Under the pieces are notes generated by a model. It did not search any database. It saw only the letters and a program-made list of their open reading frames with translations, and was not told the DNA's origin. From assembly GCA_934271715.1 (NCBI GenBank), contig CAKQRZ010000002.1, positions 110,302-174,301 of the forward strand: 64,000 nt of DNA, given 5' to 3'. The position numbers and the translations under genes are program-made. This document shows positions 23,692 to 30,644 of the stretch, piece after piece; position 1 is the stretch's first letter; every line of letters begins with the position of its first letter. Source of the DNA: an uncultured Alphaproteobacteria bacterium (lineage in GTDB: Bacteria; Pseudomonadota; Alphaproteobacteria; RF32; CAG-239).

Positions 23692-25485
23692 ATGCGAAAT
23701 GTTCTGATTTTTTTGAGTGCTTTATTGTGGTGCGGCGCGGCTATGGCGGCGGAAAATCCGGCGTATGGCACGGCATGGCTGAAGTTGCTGCATTATCATA
23801 AAACATTTAGCGGCTACCAAGGTTTGGTGGAAAATCAGGAGTTTTATATCAGTCCGGACGGGCGCGGCAATCCGCAGGCAGAGTTTGCGGCGGAAATAAA
23901 GGCTTTTGCTGAGGGCAGAGAAAAATGCCGTTTTCCAGCACGGTTTAACTATCTGAAACAGCTGGGAAAAGTGCAGGGGGATTTGAGTGATTGCAAAGAG
24001 TATCGGCAATTTATGCACGATGTGCGGCCGAACGGTATCACGATTTTGTTTACAAACGCATATATGAGCAATCCGGCCTCGCTGTTCGGGCATACGCTGG
24101 TGCGCATAGACACGGCGCGCAAGGGGACGCAAATGCTGGCGCACGGCTCAAATTTCGGGGCGGATTCCGGAACGGAACACGGCGTAATGTTCGCTCTTAA
24201 AGGCTTGTTTGGCGGATATCTCGGAGTATACAGCGTAAGTCCGTATTGGGAAATTATAAACACCTATAATAATATAGAAAATAGAGATATTTGGGAATAT
24301 AATCTTAATTTAACAGATGAAGAAAAACAAAAATTCGTTGACCATCTTTATGAAATGCGTCAAGCCAAAATCCGCTACTATTTTTTGAGTAAAAACTGCT
24401 CATATCTGATTTTGGAATTGCTGGAGGCGGTGCGTCCGAGCTTGGAATTGACTAAGCAATATCCGGCGTGGGTGATTCCGTTGGATACGCTTAAAACTAT
24501 CAATAACGAGCCGAATTTGGTTAAATCGCAAAACTATCGTCCGGCGCGCTATACGCAGATTCAAAACCTGCTAAAGGCGATGAATAACAAGCAATATCAG
24601 GCGTTTTTGCGTGGTGTGGAAGAGTATGATTTTTCGGCGGAAAATTTAAGTAATGAAGAAAAATCAGAAGTTTATGAAGCGGTTTATCAGTATTTTCAAT
24701 ATGAATATACAGCCGGAAATATGCCGCTGAAAGAATACCGTAAAGCCAGTTTCGGCGTGCTGCGCAAGCGCAGCGCTCTGCCGATTGTGGAAAAAGTTCA
24801 GCCGGTTGGAGAAAATCCGGCCTTGTCGCACGATTCTATGCAGATATCGTTCAGCGGCGGGGAAGAACGCCATAAGAGCTTTGAAGAAGTGGAAATCCGT
24901 CCGGCGTACACAGCTTTAACCGACAGCAGTTTCGGACTGGTTAAAGGGGCGGAAATCAGCGTAATGTCTAGCAAATGGCGGTATTATAACCAATCTCATA
25001 AAACGGTTTTGCAGAATTTTGCTCCGATAAAAATTAAATCATTAGTGCCGGCTGGCAGGGTGTTTAATCCGATTTCCTATGCTGTCGGCGCGGAAATTAA
25101 AAGCGACTATAATCCTCAGAATTATGATGAAGGATATGTTGGTTATGGTTACGGCGGAGTCGGCAAAGCCATTGCTTTGCCGGCAGATATTTGGCTTTAT
25201 GGCTTGCTGAAAGTTAACGGCGCGTACGGCGGTTTTATTCCGCATAACAGTTGGGGCGGATTGGCTCCGGAAATCGGGGTTTTGAAAGATTTCGGCGCAG
25301 TGCGGCTGCATTTTAACGCCGAAAAGACTTGGGCAACCCGCAAATTTGGCGACAGGCTGATTTATAAAGCCGCTGCTTCGTTAGGTCTGACTGATAATTT
25401 ATCGCTGGAAATCGGCTATGAGGGCAGCCATAACATCGGCCGCAACAGCGAAAGCTGGCAGCTCTGGCTGCGAAAAAGTTTCTGA
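23692..25485 (+). CDS. DUF4105 envelope protein with C-terminal barrel-like region
   Basis: The start at 23692 (MRNVLIFLSALLWCGAAMA) gives a signal peptide; the product is 597 residues. The central part has the DUF4105 features SNPASLFGHTLVRID, a second segment with GVYSVSPYWE, and FLSKNCSYLILELLE, with histidine and cysteine residues proposed to be catalytic in related periplasmic hydrolase-like domains. The last ~150 residues are rich in aromatic strands (VGYGYGGVGKA, LSLEIGYEGS) and end in phenylalanine (LWLRKSF), typical of outer-membrane beta-barrels. It is probably an outer-membrane enzyme. Substrate unknown. Confidence 0.83.
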   Translation: MRNVLIFLSALLWCGAAMAAENPAYGTAWLKLLHYHKTFSGYQGLVENQEFYISPDGRGNPQAEFAAEIKAFAEGREKCRFPARFNYLKQLGKVQGDLSDCKEYRQFMHDVRPNGITILFTNAYMSNPASLFGHTLVRIDTARKGTQMLAHGSNFGADSGTEHGVMFALKGLFGGYLGVYSVSPYWEIINTYNNIENRDIWEYNLNLTDEEKQKFVDHLYEMRQAKIRYYFLSKNCSYLILELLEAVRPSLELTKQYPAWVIPLDTLKTINNEPNLVKSQNYRPARYTQIQNLLKAMNNKQYQAFLRGVEEYDFSAENLSNEEKSEVYEAVYQYFQYEYTAGNMPLKEYRKASFGVLRKRSALPIVEKVQPVGENPALSHDSMQISFSGGEERHKSFEEVEIRPAYTALTDSSFGLVKGAEISVMSSKWRYYNQSHKTVLQNFAPIKIKSLVPAGRVFNPISYAVGAEIKSDYNPQNYDEGYVGYGYGGVGKAIALPADIWLYGLLKVNGAYGGFIPHNSWGGLAPEIGVLKDFGAVRLHFNAEKTWATRKFGDRLIYKAAASLGLTDNLSLEIGYEGSHNIGRNSESWQLWLRKSF

Positions 25486-25491
25486 AAATTC

Positions 25492-25520
25492 TTGACAAAA
25501 ACTGCAAAATAAATTATCTC
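25492..25520 (+). promoter_or_regulatory. Promoter of the 25569 gene
   Basis: TTGACA (25492-25497), a 17-bp spacer and TATCTC (25515-25520), starting six bases after the DUF4105 stop codon. Confidence 0.6.
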
Positions 25521-25568
25521 TTAAACAGATTTAATTATAATTTTGTTTAATTTTTAATTTTTTTTATT

Positions 25569-26384
25569 ATGGTAGGACTTTTTAATTTTGTTATTAATAA
25601 TCCTTGGAGTGCTTTCTTAGGAGGTGCGGTTTGTGTGAGTGGCATAATTTGTCTATTGTCGGCAGTTCTTAATCAGCACATTGTGTCGCAGCGTAAGCAA
25701 CAGGAAGCAGCTCGCAAACAGCAAGAGGCAGAACGTCTTGAAGCTGAGCGTAAGAAGCAAGAGGCAGAACGTCTTGAAGCCGAACGCAAGAAGCAGGAGG
25801 CTGAACGTCTTGAGGCAGAACACCAGAAACAAGAGGCAGAGCGTCTTGAGGCAGAACGCCAGAAGCAAGAGGTGGAACGTCTTGAAGCTGAGCGTAAGAA
25901 GCAAGAGGCTGAACGACTTGAAGCCGAGCGCAAGAAGCAGGAAGCTGAACCTCTTGAAGCTGAGCGCAAGAAACAAGAGGCAGAACGTCTTGAGGCCGAG
26001 CGCCAGAAGCAAGAAGCTGAACGACTTGAAGCCGAGCGCAAGAAGCAAGTAGCCGAACGCAAGCAGCAAGTAGCCGAACGAAAAGCCAAAGCTGAGCTGA
26101 CACCTCAAGAAATTAACAAATATTGGAATTTTGCTAAGACTGAATACGGCAAGTTTAAAGCGCATAATGGCGATGATGATGCAGATAGAGCTGTCCGCAG
26201 AGAGATTGCCATGAGAATCCTTAAACTGACAAACAGTTATTTTACTAAAACTGAACTGGATAAACAGTATCAGCTGATGCATGGTACTTATGTATTCCCT
26301 TTGCATAAGAGCGCTGAAGAAAGGTTTTCTTCATGGAAAGTGCTGAAAACAGCCTATGACGAACTGTGCGGCAGTGCAATTTAG
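25569..26384 (+). CDS. Membrane-anchored coiled-coil protein with 12-residue repeats
   Basis: 271 residues: one N-terminal membrane helix (SAFLGGAVCVSGIICLLSAV), then an uninterrupted charged helix built from about nine copies of a 12-residue unit (QEAERLEAERKK-like, ~residues 50-165), then a globular C-terminal domain of ~95 residues (TPQEINKYWNFAKTEYGKFK ... FTKTELDKQYQLM). That domain recurs in the 28329 product (GDEYWRSAISKYEIFR ... FTKAELYKQFKQL). The long coil would extend the domain away from the membrane. Function unknown. It has an AT-rich leader with no Shine-Dalgarno. Confidence 0.78.
   Translation: MVGLFNFVINNPWSAFLGGAVCVSGIICLLSAVLNQHIVSQRKQQEAARKQQEAERLEAERKKQEAERLEAERKKQEAERLEAEHQKQEAERLEAERQKQEVERLEAERKKQEAERLEAERKKQEAEPLEAERKKQEAERLEAERQKQEAERLEAERKKQVAERKQQVAERKAKAELTPQEINKYWNFAKTEYGKFKAHNGDDDADRAVRREIAMRILKLTNSYFTKTELDKQYQLMHGTYVFPLHKSAEERFSSWKVLKTAYDELCGSAI
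25710..26075 (+). repeat. 36-bp coding minisatellite
   Basis: Tandem 36-bp units such as GAAGCTGAGCGTAAGAAGCA, imperfect, about nine copies. Codons vary while the protein repeat is kept. One unit has PLEAERK in place of RLEAERK. Copy number could change by recombination without a frameshift. Confidence 0.85.
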
Positions 26385-26407
26385 AATGTTGCCTTAGCAT
26401 TGTTTTA

Positions 26408-26452
26408 TTAAAAAAACTGTGGAAGTATCAAAGCTTCCGCAGTTTTTTTTTG
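26408..26452 (+). terminator. Terminator after the coiled-coil gene
   Basis: AACTGTGGAAG and CTTCCGCAGTT form a stem between A- and T-runs. Confidence 0.85.
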
Positions 26453-26462
26453 TATAAAATGA

Positions 26463-26491
26463 TTGACAAAAATTGTAAAATAGGATAAATA
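26463..26491 (+). promoter_or_regulatory. Promoter of the small membrane-protein cluster
   Basis: TTGACA (26463-26468), a 17-bp spacer and TAAATA (26486-26491), followed by an AT-rich leader. Confidence 0.55.
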
Positions 26492-26535
26492 AAAGACATA
26501 AATTTATTTTTATGTATAACTAAAATTATTAGCTT

Positions 26536-26637
26536 ATGGAATCTGTTATAATTATCGCCGCATTTTTATTAATCTTGTCTGTTTTAGGTATAGCTGGAAT
26601 TTTTATGGGGTATATTGATAAAAAGGACGACAAGTAA
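26536..26637 (+). CDS. Small single-TM protein, 33 residues
   Basis: ATG at 26536 encodes a hydrophobic helix (MESVIIIAAFLLILSVLGIA) followed by GIFMGYIDKKDDK. The ORF is preceded by the same AT-rich, Shine-Dalgarno-less leader (ATTATTAGCTT) used by neighbouring orphans, and by a TTGACA promoter. This supports translation, although the ORF is short. Probably an inner-membrane miniprotein. Function unknown. Confidence 0.55.
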   Translation: MESVIIIAAFLLILSVLGIAGIFMGYIDKKDDK

Positions 26638-26698
26638 ACCATAAAATGCGCGGAGGAGATAAATTTTTATAATTAAGTTTAATTTAAAACATTTAGTT

Positions 26699-26791
26699 AT
26701 GGTTATAGCAAATTTTGTTATTGAAGTTTTTGAAGTTGCGCTTTTGGCGGCAGTTGTGGTTTGTTTATGGCAAATTAAGCAGAAACTATGA
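26699..26791 (+). CDS. Small single-TM protein, 30 residues
   Basis: ATG at 26699 encodes MVIANFVIEVFEVALLAAVV followed by VCLWQIKQKL, one membrane helix with a basic tail. The leader ends ACATTTAGTT, matching the orphan-class start. Its TGA overlaps the next ATG (ATGA at 26788-26791). That coupling makes it more likely to be real. Confidence 0.5.
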   Translation: MVIANFVIEVFEVALLAAVVVCLWQIKQKL

Positions 26792-26964
26792 AAAAACTTG
26801 GCTGGATTTGCGGCTTTATGGCTGTTGTTATGCTGGGAATGATAATATGTTTTTCTTATTTTGATTCTATGGAAACGGAAGCATATCCGCCGGCAATTAT
26901 GTTTGTGTTTTATATGTCTTTATTTGCATTTGTTTTTATTGGTAATTCAAAAAATGCAAAATGA
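26788..26964 (+). CDS. Small two-TM protein, 58 residues
   Basis: Begins MKKLGWICGFMAVVMLGMII, a first membrane helix, then a short loop (SYFDSMETEAYPP) and a second helix (AIMFVFYMSLFAFVFIG). It overlaps the preceding miniprotein gene by four bases, so translation is likely coupled. A terminator follows directly. Function unknown. The small size, hydrophobicity and coupling resemble small toxin or membrane-stress peptides, but nothing specific supports that. Confidence 0.55.
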   Translation: MKKLGWICGFMAVVMLGMIICFSYFDSMETEAYPPAIMFVFYMSLFAFVFIGNSKNAK

Positions 26965-26967
26965 GTA

Positions 26968-27010
26968 AGGAAAAAACTGCGGAATCTTAAAAAGGTTTCG
27001 CAGTTTTTTG
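26968..27010 (+). terminator. Terminator after the small membrane-protein cluster
   Basis: AAACTGCGGAA and TTTCGCAGTTT pair across CTTAAAAAGG, followed by T residues. Confidence 0.8.
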
Positions 27011-27020
27011 CGTAAATATA

Positions 27021-27049
27021 TTGACAAAAATTAAAAACATCGCTAAACT
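27021..27049 (+). promoter_or_regulatory. Promoter of the 27095 gene
   Basis: TTGACA (27021-27026), a 17-bp spacer and TAAACT (27044-27049). Confidence 0.6.
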
Positions 27050-27094
27050 TAAAACGTAATTTTATTTTTATGTGTAACTTAAATTATTTGGCTT

Positions 27095-27565
27095 ATGAAT
27101 TTTTATCTTAATTTTATGGCTAAGCATGAGAAAAAAATTTCTGGCTTTGAAGTTCTTTTAATGCTTGTTATTACCGCATTTTTAGGAGAAATGTTTATTT
27201 TTTCCTTGTCTTTGGCGGATAGAACATCTAGCTTGGCTCTTTTTGTGATGCTTGTTTTAAGCTTGGCGTCTGTTCATTACTTTTTGGTGTTTTTGGCAAA
27301 CCATAAACAGTTTGGCAAGGATATTGATGAAGCCTGTAAGCAAGCAGAAAAGAAATGGGGCGAGGCTAAGAAAAAATTTGAAAAGGAAAAGGATGCTGAA
27401 TTTAGGATTACATTTAGAAAAATTAAGCTGGATGCGGCTAAGTTTTGTATCTGTTTTCTGCCAGTAGGTTTGCTTGGGTATAAAGTTGACTGGTTGCCGA
27501 TTTTTCATAATGTAAAAGAATGGCTGAATGTACTGAGCAATATCTTTGTTGGAATTTTCAACTAA
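27095..27565 (+). CDS. Orphan membrane protein, 156 residues
   Basis: Two membrane helices near the N-terminus (VLLMLVITAFLGEMFIFSL; LFVMLVLSLASVHYFLVFL) are followed by a charged helix (KQAEKKWGEAKKKFEKEKDA) and a third weakly hydrophobic segment (FCICFLPVGLLGY). The charged coil resembles those of the 25569 and 28329 products. No family recognised. The leader is AT-rich (AACTTAAATTATTTGGCTT) without Shine-Dalgarno. It is monocistronic, with its own terminator at ~27572-27604. Confidence 0.7.
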   Translation: MNFYLNFMAKHEKKISGFEVLLMLVITAFLGEMFIFSLSLADRTSSLALFVMLVLSLASVHYFLVFLANHKQFGKDIDEACKQAEKKWGEAKKKFEKEKDAEFRITFRKIKLDAAKFCICFLPVGLLGYKVDWLPIFHNVKEWLNVLSNIFVGIFN

Positions 27566-27571
27566 ATTTAA

Positions 27572-27604
27572 AAACTGCGGAGATATAACAATTTCCGCGT
27601 TTTT
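27572..27604 (+). terminator. Terminator after the 27095 gene
   Basis: AAACTGCGGAGA and TTTCCGCGTTT can pair; a T-run follows. The stem is less perfect than in neighbouring terminators. Confidence 0.55.
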
Positions 27605-27616
27605 TTATTTTAAAAC

Positions 27617-27644
27617 TTGACAAAATATCAAAATATCTTAGAAT
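27617..27644 (+). promoter_or_regulatory. Promoter of the 27690 gene
   Basis: TTGACA (27617-27622), a 16-bp spacer and TAGAAT (27639-27644). Confidence 0.55.
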
Positions 27645-27689
27645 ACTCGACATAGTTTTATTTTTATGTTTAATTTAAATTATTAAGGT

Positions 27690-28133
27690 ATGAAAAATGT
27701 TTTATATGTTTTATTTATTGGATGGCTTATATATTTAGGCATTCCTATGCTGTTTGTCACAAAATTCGGCATTATAGCATTGTTTATTTTTTCTTTTTGT
27801 CTTTCGATGTTTATCGTTAGGCTAATTAAAAATAATGAAAAGTACAAGCTATATTCGGATATTTATGATAAAATAGATGCTGCTCAAACTGATTGTATAG
27901 ATTCAGAAACAAAGATTAAGAAAATTTTGGACGAATATAATCTTAATATTGACGCATTTAAAATTGTCAGTTTGGAAATATTGGACAGAAAGTCGGAGGC
28001 GCGTACTGCTTCTGTAGATGATGAACATGCGATTCTATATACTTTGTTACTTGGGGCATTATTTACACTTCCGACTATGATGGATGAGCCTTTTACGATT
28101 ATAAATAAATTTTGGGAATCTGTGATATTTTAG
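27690..28133 (+). CDS. Orphan membrane protein, paralogue of the 29001 product
   Basis: 147 residues with two N-terminal helices (VLYVLFIGWLIYLGIPMLF; IIALFIFSFCLSMFIVRLI), a helical cytoplasmic region (NNEKYKLYSDIYDKIDA ... KKILDEYNLNIDAFKIV) and a C-terminal hydrophobic stretch (LLLGALFTLPTMM). The 29001 product has the same plan and matching blocks: KYELYSEVYDKLYAI, QKILASYNLDI and a C-terminal FW(K/E)(T/S). Function unknown. AT-rich leader, no Shine-Dalgarno, own promoter. Confidence 0.72.
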   Translation: MKNVLYVLFIGWLIYLGIPMLFVTKFGIIALFIFSFCLSMFIVRLIKNNEKYKLYSDIYDKIDAAQTDCIDSETKIKKILDEYNLNIDAFKIVSLEILDRKSEARTASVDDEHAILYTLLLGALFTLPTMMDEPFTIINKFWESVIF

Positions 28134-28144
28134 AACAGAGTGAT

Positions 28145-28180
28145 AAAAACCGTGAAAGCGATAAAGTTTTTGCCGTTTTT
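28145..28180 (+). terminator. Weak terminator after the 27690 gene
   Basis: AAAACCGTGAAAGC and the later TTTTTGCCGTTTTT can pair imperfectly. Confidence 0.4.
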
Positions 28181-28198
28181 ATATATAAATCCATGCAG

Positions 28199-28241
28199 AA
28201 AAGAGAGATTTATCAGTTTGGCTGAAAAATCTCTTTTTTTG
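28199..28241 (+). terminator. Terminator before the 28329 promoter
   Basis: AAGAGAGATTT and AAATCTCTTTTTTT form a stem with a long loop, followed by T residues. Confidence 0.6.
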
Positions 28242-28251
28242 TGCAATTATC

Positions 28252-28281
28252 TTGACAAAAAAACAAAGATATGTTTAATAT
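28252..28281 (+). promoter_or_regulatory. Promoter of the 28329 gene
   Basis: TTGACA (28252-28257), an 18-bp spacer and TAATAT (28276-28281). Confidence 0.6.
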
Positions 28282-28328
28282 AAAATGAATTTTGTATATT
28301 TATGTTTAATTTTTAATTCTTTTTTATT

Positions 28329-28868
28329 ATGAGTGCAGAATTTTGGAATTATGTTACAAATCATCATTTAGATGTTTTTGTATTTGTTGCAATGTGTGTA
28401 ATGTTTTTTTCATGTCTGCTGTTAACAATTTTATTTTTTGTTTTTAAACAAAATTATAAACGCAAGCAGCTGGAAACGGAAAGTAAACTTCTTGAAGCAG
28501 AGCGCAAGCAGCAGGAAATCGACCAGCAGTTTCAACAGACCAGAAAAAAATTTTTTGAGTCTGAAAAACTTCGCTTTAGCAGGGTTGGAATTCCCGGAGA
28601 TGAATATTGGAGAAGCGCCATTTCTAAATACGAAATATTTAGAACGTATGACGATTTTAACGATGAAAGCAAAATGAAGCGCCAAGCTATCGCTCTCCAA
28701 ATTTTTAAAATGCCGAACAAAGAGTTTACAAAGGCTGAATTGTACAAACAATTTAAGCAGTTGTATAAGGACTATATTGGCATTTTGCCTGGTTATGATG
28801 TCATGAAGTCTGCCAAAGAATATATATTGAAATCTATTTATACCGAATTGTACTTTAGTGTAAGTTAA
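28329..28868 (+). CDS. Membrane-anchored coil protein, short paralogue of the 25569 product
   Basis: 179 residues: an N-terminal helix (VFVFVAMCVMFFSCLLLTIL), a short coil (KQLETESKLLEAERKQQEID) and a C-terminal domain that matches the 25569 product (YWRSAISKYEIFR, IALQIFKMPNKEFTKAELY, KQFKQLYKDY). Unlike the longer paralogue it has only one or two copies of the LEAERK unit, so the repeat array expanded in, or was lost from, one copy. Function unknown. AT-rich leader (TAATTCTTTTTTATT) without Shine-Dalgarno. Confidence 0.72.
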   Translation: MSAEFWNYVTNHHLDVFVFVAMCVMFFSCLLLTILFFVFKQNYKRKQLETESKLLEAERKQQEIDQQFQQTRKKFFESEKLRFSRVGIPGDEYWRSAISKYEIFRTYDDFNDESKMKRQAIALQIFKMPNKEFTKAELYKQFKQLYKDYIGILPGYDVMKSAKEYILKSIYTELYFSVS

Positions 28869-28917
28869 TACATTACTTAATAGATATCACCCCGGATTTA
28901 CAAGTGAATATCTATAG

Positions 28918-28943
28918 AAAAGCCAGCTTTCAGGCTTTTTCTT
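28918..28943 (+). terminator. Short terminator after the 28329 gene
   Basis: AAAAGCC-AGCTTTCA-GGCTTTTTC hairpin. Confidence 0.5.
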
Positions 28944-29000
28944 ATTGCTGCAATACGTTATATTGATTTTCAATAGTTCTTATTTTAAATTATTAAGCTT

Positions 29001-29447
29001 ATGAAAAAGTATGTATATGTTTTTGGTATCTTATGGTTAATAGCTATAGGTGTACCATTATTATTTAATCCAACCATTGCTTTAGGAGTTGTGTTTTTTC
29101 TATCGTGCATCGGCGTTCCATTTTGGGCATCAGAATTGGAAAAAATTGAAAAATATGAGCTTTATTCTGAAGTGTATGATAAGTTATATGCTATTAAGGA
29201 AGAAAATTTTGATGTATATTATAAGACTCAAAAAATTTTAGCTTCATATAATCTTGATATTTGGACTAAGAATGCTTTAAATATCGTTAAAGATAAAAGA
29301 GATGCTGCTTTTGAGGAGTGTCAGGAAAATTATGTAACTTTTAGATATTCGCCTATAGTTATAACACTTTGGCTTATGTTACCATTGATTGGAAATGAGG
29401 CTCCTTTTGTAGTGGTTTGGGGATTTTGGAAAACAATGATACTTTAA
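29001..29447 (+). CDS. Orphan membrane protein, paralogue of the 27690 product
   Basis: 148 residues with the same layout as the 27690 product: two N-terminal helices (YVYVFGILWLIAIGVPLLF; ALGVVFFLSCIGVPFWASE), the KYELYSEVYDKLYAI helix and a hydrophobic C-terminal stretch (IVITLWLMLPLIG). Together with the 28329 gene it forms a second copy of a two-gene theme (coil protein plus this protein) seen at 25569 and 27690. AT-rich leader (AAATTATTAAGCTT), no Shine-Dalgarno, and no clear -35. Terminator directly after. Confidence 0.72.
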   Translation: MKKYVYVFGILWLIAIGVPLLFNPTIALGVVFFLSCIGVPFWASELEKIEKYELYSEVYDKLYAIKEENFDVYYKTQKILASYNLDIWTKNALNIVKDKRDAAFEECQENYVTFRYSPIVITLWLMLPLIGNEAPFVVVWGFWKTMIL

Positions 29448-29451
29448 TGAT

Positions 29452-29489
29452 AAAAAACTGTGAAGTCATTATGATTTCACAGTTTTTTT
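29452..29489 (+). terminator. Terminator after the 29001 gene
   Basis: AAACTGTGAA and TTCACAGTTT form a stem, flanked by A- and T-runs; it also faces the end of the DUF192 gene. Confidence 0.8.
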
Positions 29490-29518
29490 GTGTAACTAAG
29501 TTTTTGGGGTAAGTTAGT

Positions 29519-29983
29519 CTAGATATTGCCCAGCAGGCGGTTTTTAACTGTGTCGCCGATTTTGATATTGTTGGCTTTAACCTGACCGGCGTTCAGCTCC
29601 AGCACGGCGCGCGGGCGTTTTGTCGGATAAATACCCTCTGTAGAATACGGCTCAGCGTTTTCGTGCATATCAAAAATCACGCCGTTTTCATCAATAAACA
29701 GCATATCCAGCGGAATAATGGTGTCTTTCATCCACATGGCAACCTGCATATCCTGCGGAACAATCGTAACATCCAAAATCATTCCGGCATCTTCAGCCAT
29801 AGAGCTGCGTCCCATTAAGCCGTGATACAGAGTTTCTTTGGTATCTGCCACTTCAACATTATATTCATATTGGTTTTCGCCGGATTGAATAATCAGCTTT
29901 TCGGCGGCGCCGTCATCTTTTTTTGAGCAGGCCGAAGCCATAACCAAAGCCGATAAAGCCATAACTTTTAATAACTTATACAT
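29519..29983 (-). CDS. DUF192-family lipoprotein
   Basis: 154 residues with a lipoprotein signal (ALSALVMASACSKKD, lipobox ASAC) followed by a DUF192 domain: VEVADTKETLYHGLMGRSSM, MWMKDTIIPLDMLFIDENG and AVLELNAGQV. This is a small beta-rich periplasmic fold of unknown activity, widespread in Proteobacteria. A clear AAGGAG Shine-Dalgarno precedes the ATG. It converges with the orphan block that ends at 29447 and marks the return to housekeeping-type genes with standard ribosome binding sites. Confidence 0.9.
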   Translation of the reverse strand: MYKLLKVMALSALVMASACSKKDDGAAEKLIIQSGENQYEYNVEVADTKETLYHGLMGRSSMAEDAGMILDVTIVPQDMQVAMWMKDTIIPLDMLFIDENGVIFDMHENAEPYSTEGIYPTKRPRAVLELNAGQVKANNIKIGDTVKNRLLGNI

Positions 29984-30140
29984 AATCGCTCCTTAGTCAG
30001 CATTTAACATTACCATACAGTATAAAGAAATTTTTTATTAAATTCAATCATAAAATTTTGTTATAAAGTAAATTTTTAAGCTTGCCTAAAAAGCTGTTTT
30101 TTATTAAAATGCAGCAAATTAACAACGGTGGAGGTGTGCT

Positions 30141-30635
30141 ATGAAAGCTCTTGGTTTATTGCTGCTCTCCGGCTTGATGCTGTCGGGGTGCGCGGATTTG
30201 TTAAGCGGACGTCCTTGCTCTTTTGCTCAAACCAAAATCAGTCCGGCTGTATATGTTAAAAAAACGCCGAAAGTCGTTAAACCGGCGGCTGTTATATATT
30301 TTGCCGACGGCAGCGCCAAACTGACAGCTGACGAAAAGCAGACCTTGGCGCAAGTGGCGCAGAAAGCTAAAAAGCTGAATGCTGACATAAAAATTGCCGG
30401 ACACGCTTCATCCCGCACCCGGCCGGCGACTTTGGTTGAGCATACAATGATAAATCTGGGAATTTCCAGCCGCCGCGCCGAAGTTGTTTTAAAATCCTTG
30501 GCTCAGTCCGGCGTGCCTCTGCACAAAATGCGCTATGAAGCTTTAGCTGACAGCCAGCCGGCCGAGCCGGAAGTAAACGCCAAGGCAGCAGCGCTGAACC
30601 GCCGTGTTGAAGTGTTTTATATTTATCAGGAATAA
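30141..30635 (+). CDS. OmpA-domain lipoprotein
   Basis: 164 residues with a lipobox signal (LLLSGLMLSGCADLL). The C-terminal ~110 residues are an OmpA-like peptidoglycan-binding domain: VIYFADGSAKLTADEKQTL, then IKIAGHASSRTRP and SSRRAEVVLKSLAQSGV, ending NRRVEVFYI. Such proteins tether the outer membrane to peptidoglycan. A GGAGG Shine-Dalgarno precedes the ATG. recJ begins 10 bp downstream, so the two may be cotranscribed. Confidence 0.88.
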   Translation: MKALGLLLLSGLMLSGCADLLSGRPCSFAQTKISPAVYVKKTPKVVKPAAVIYFADGSAKLTADEKQTLAQVAQKAKKLNADIKIAGHASSRTRPATLVEHTMINLGISSRRAEVVLKSLAQSGVPLHKMRYEALADSQPAEPEVNAKAAALNRRVEVFYIYQE

Positions 30636-30644
30636 AAATATTAA

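Noticed and set aside
25653..26306. Long minus-strand frames across the coiled-coil gene
   Set aside because: Low-complexity Leu/Phe/Ser products produced by antisense reading of the 36-bp repeats; no ribosome binding site or promoter.
29984..30140. Search for a gene or RNA between the DUF192 and OmpA-like genes
   Set aside because: Only AT-rich intergenic DNA with probable divergent promoters; no structure worth reporting.
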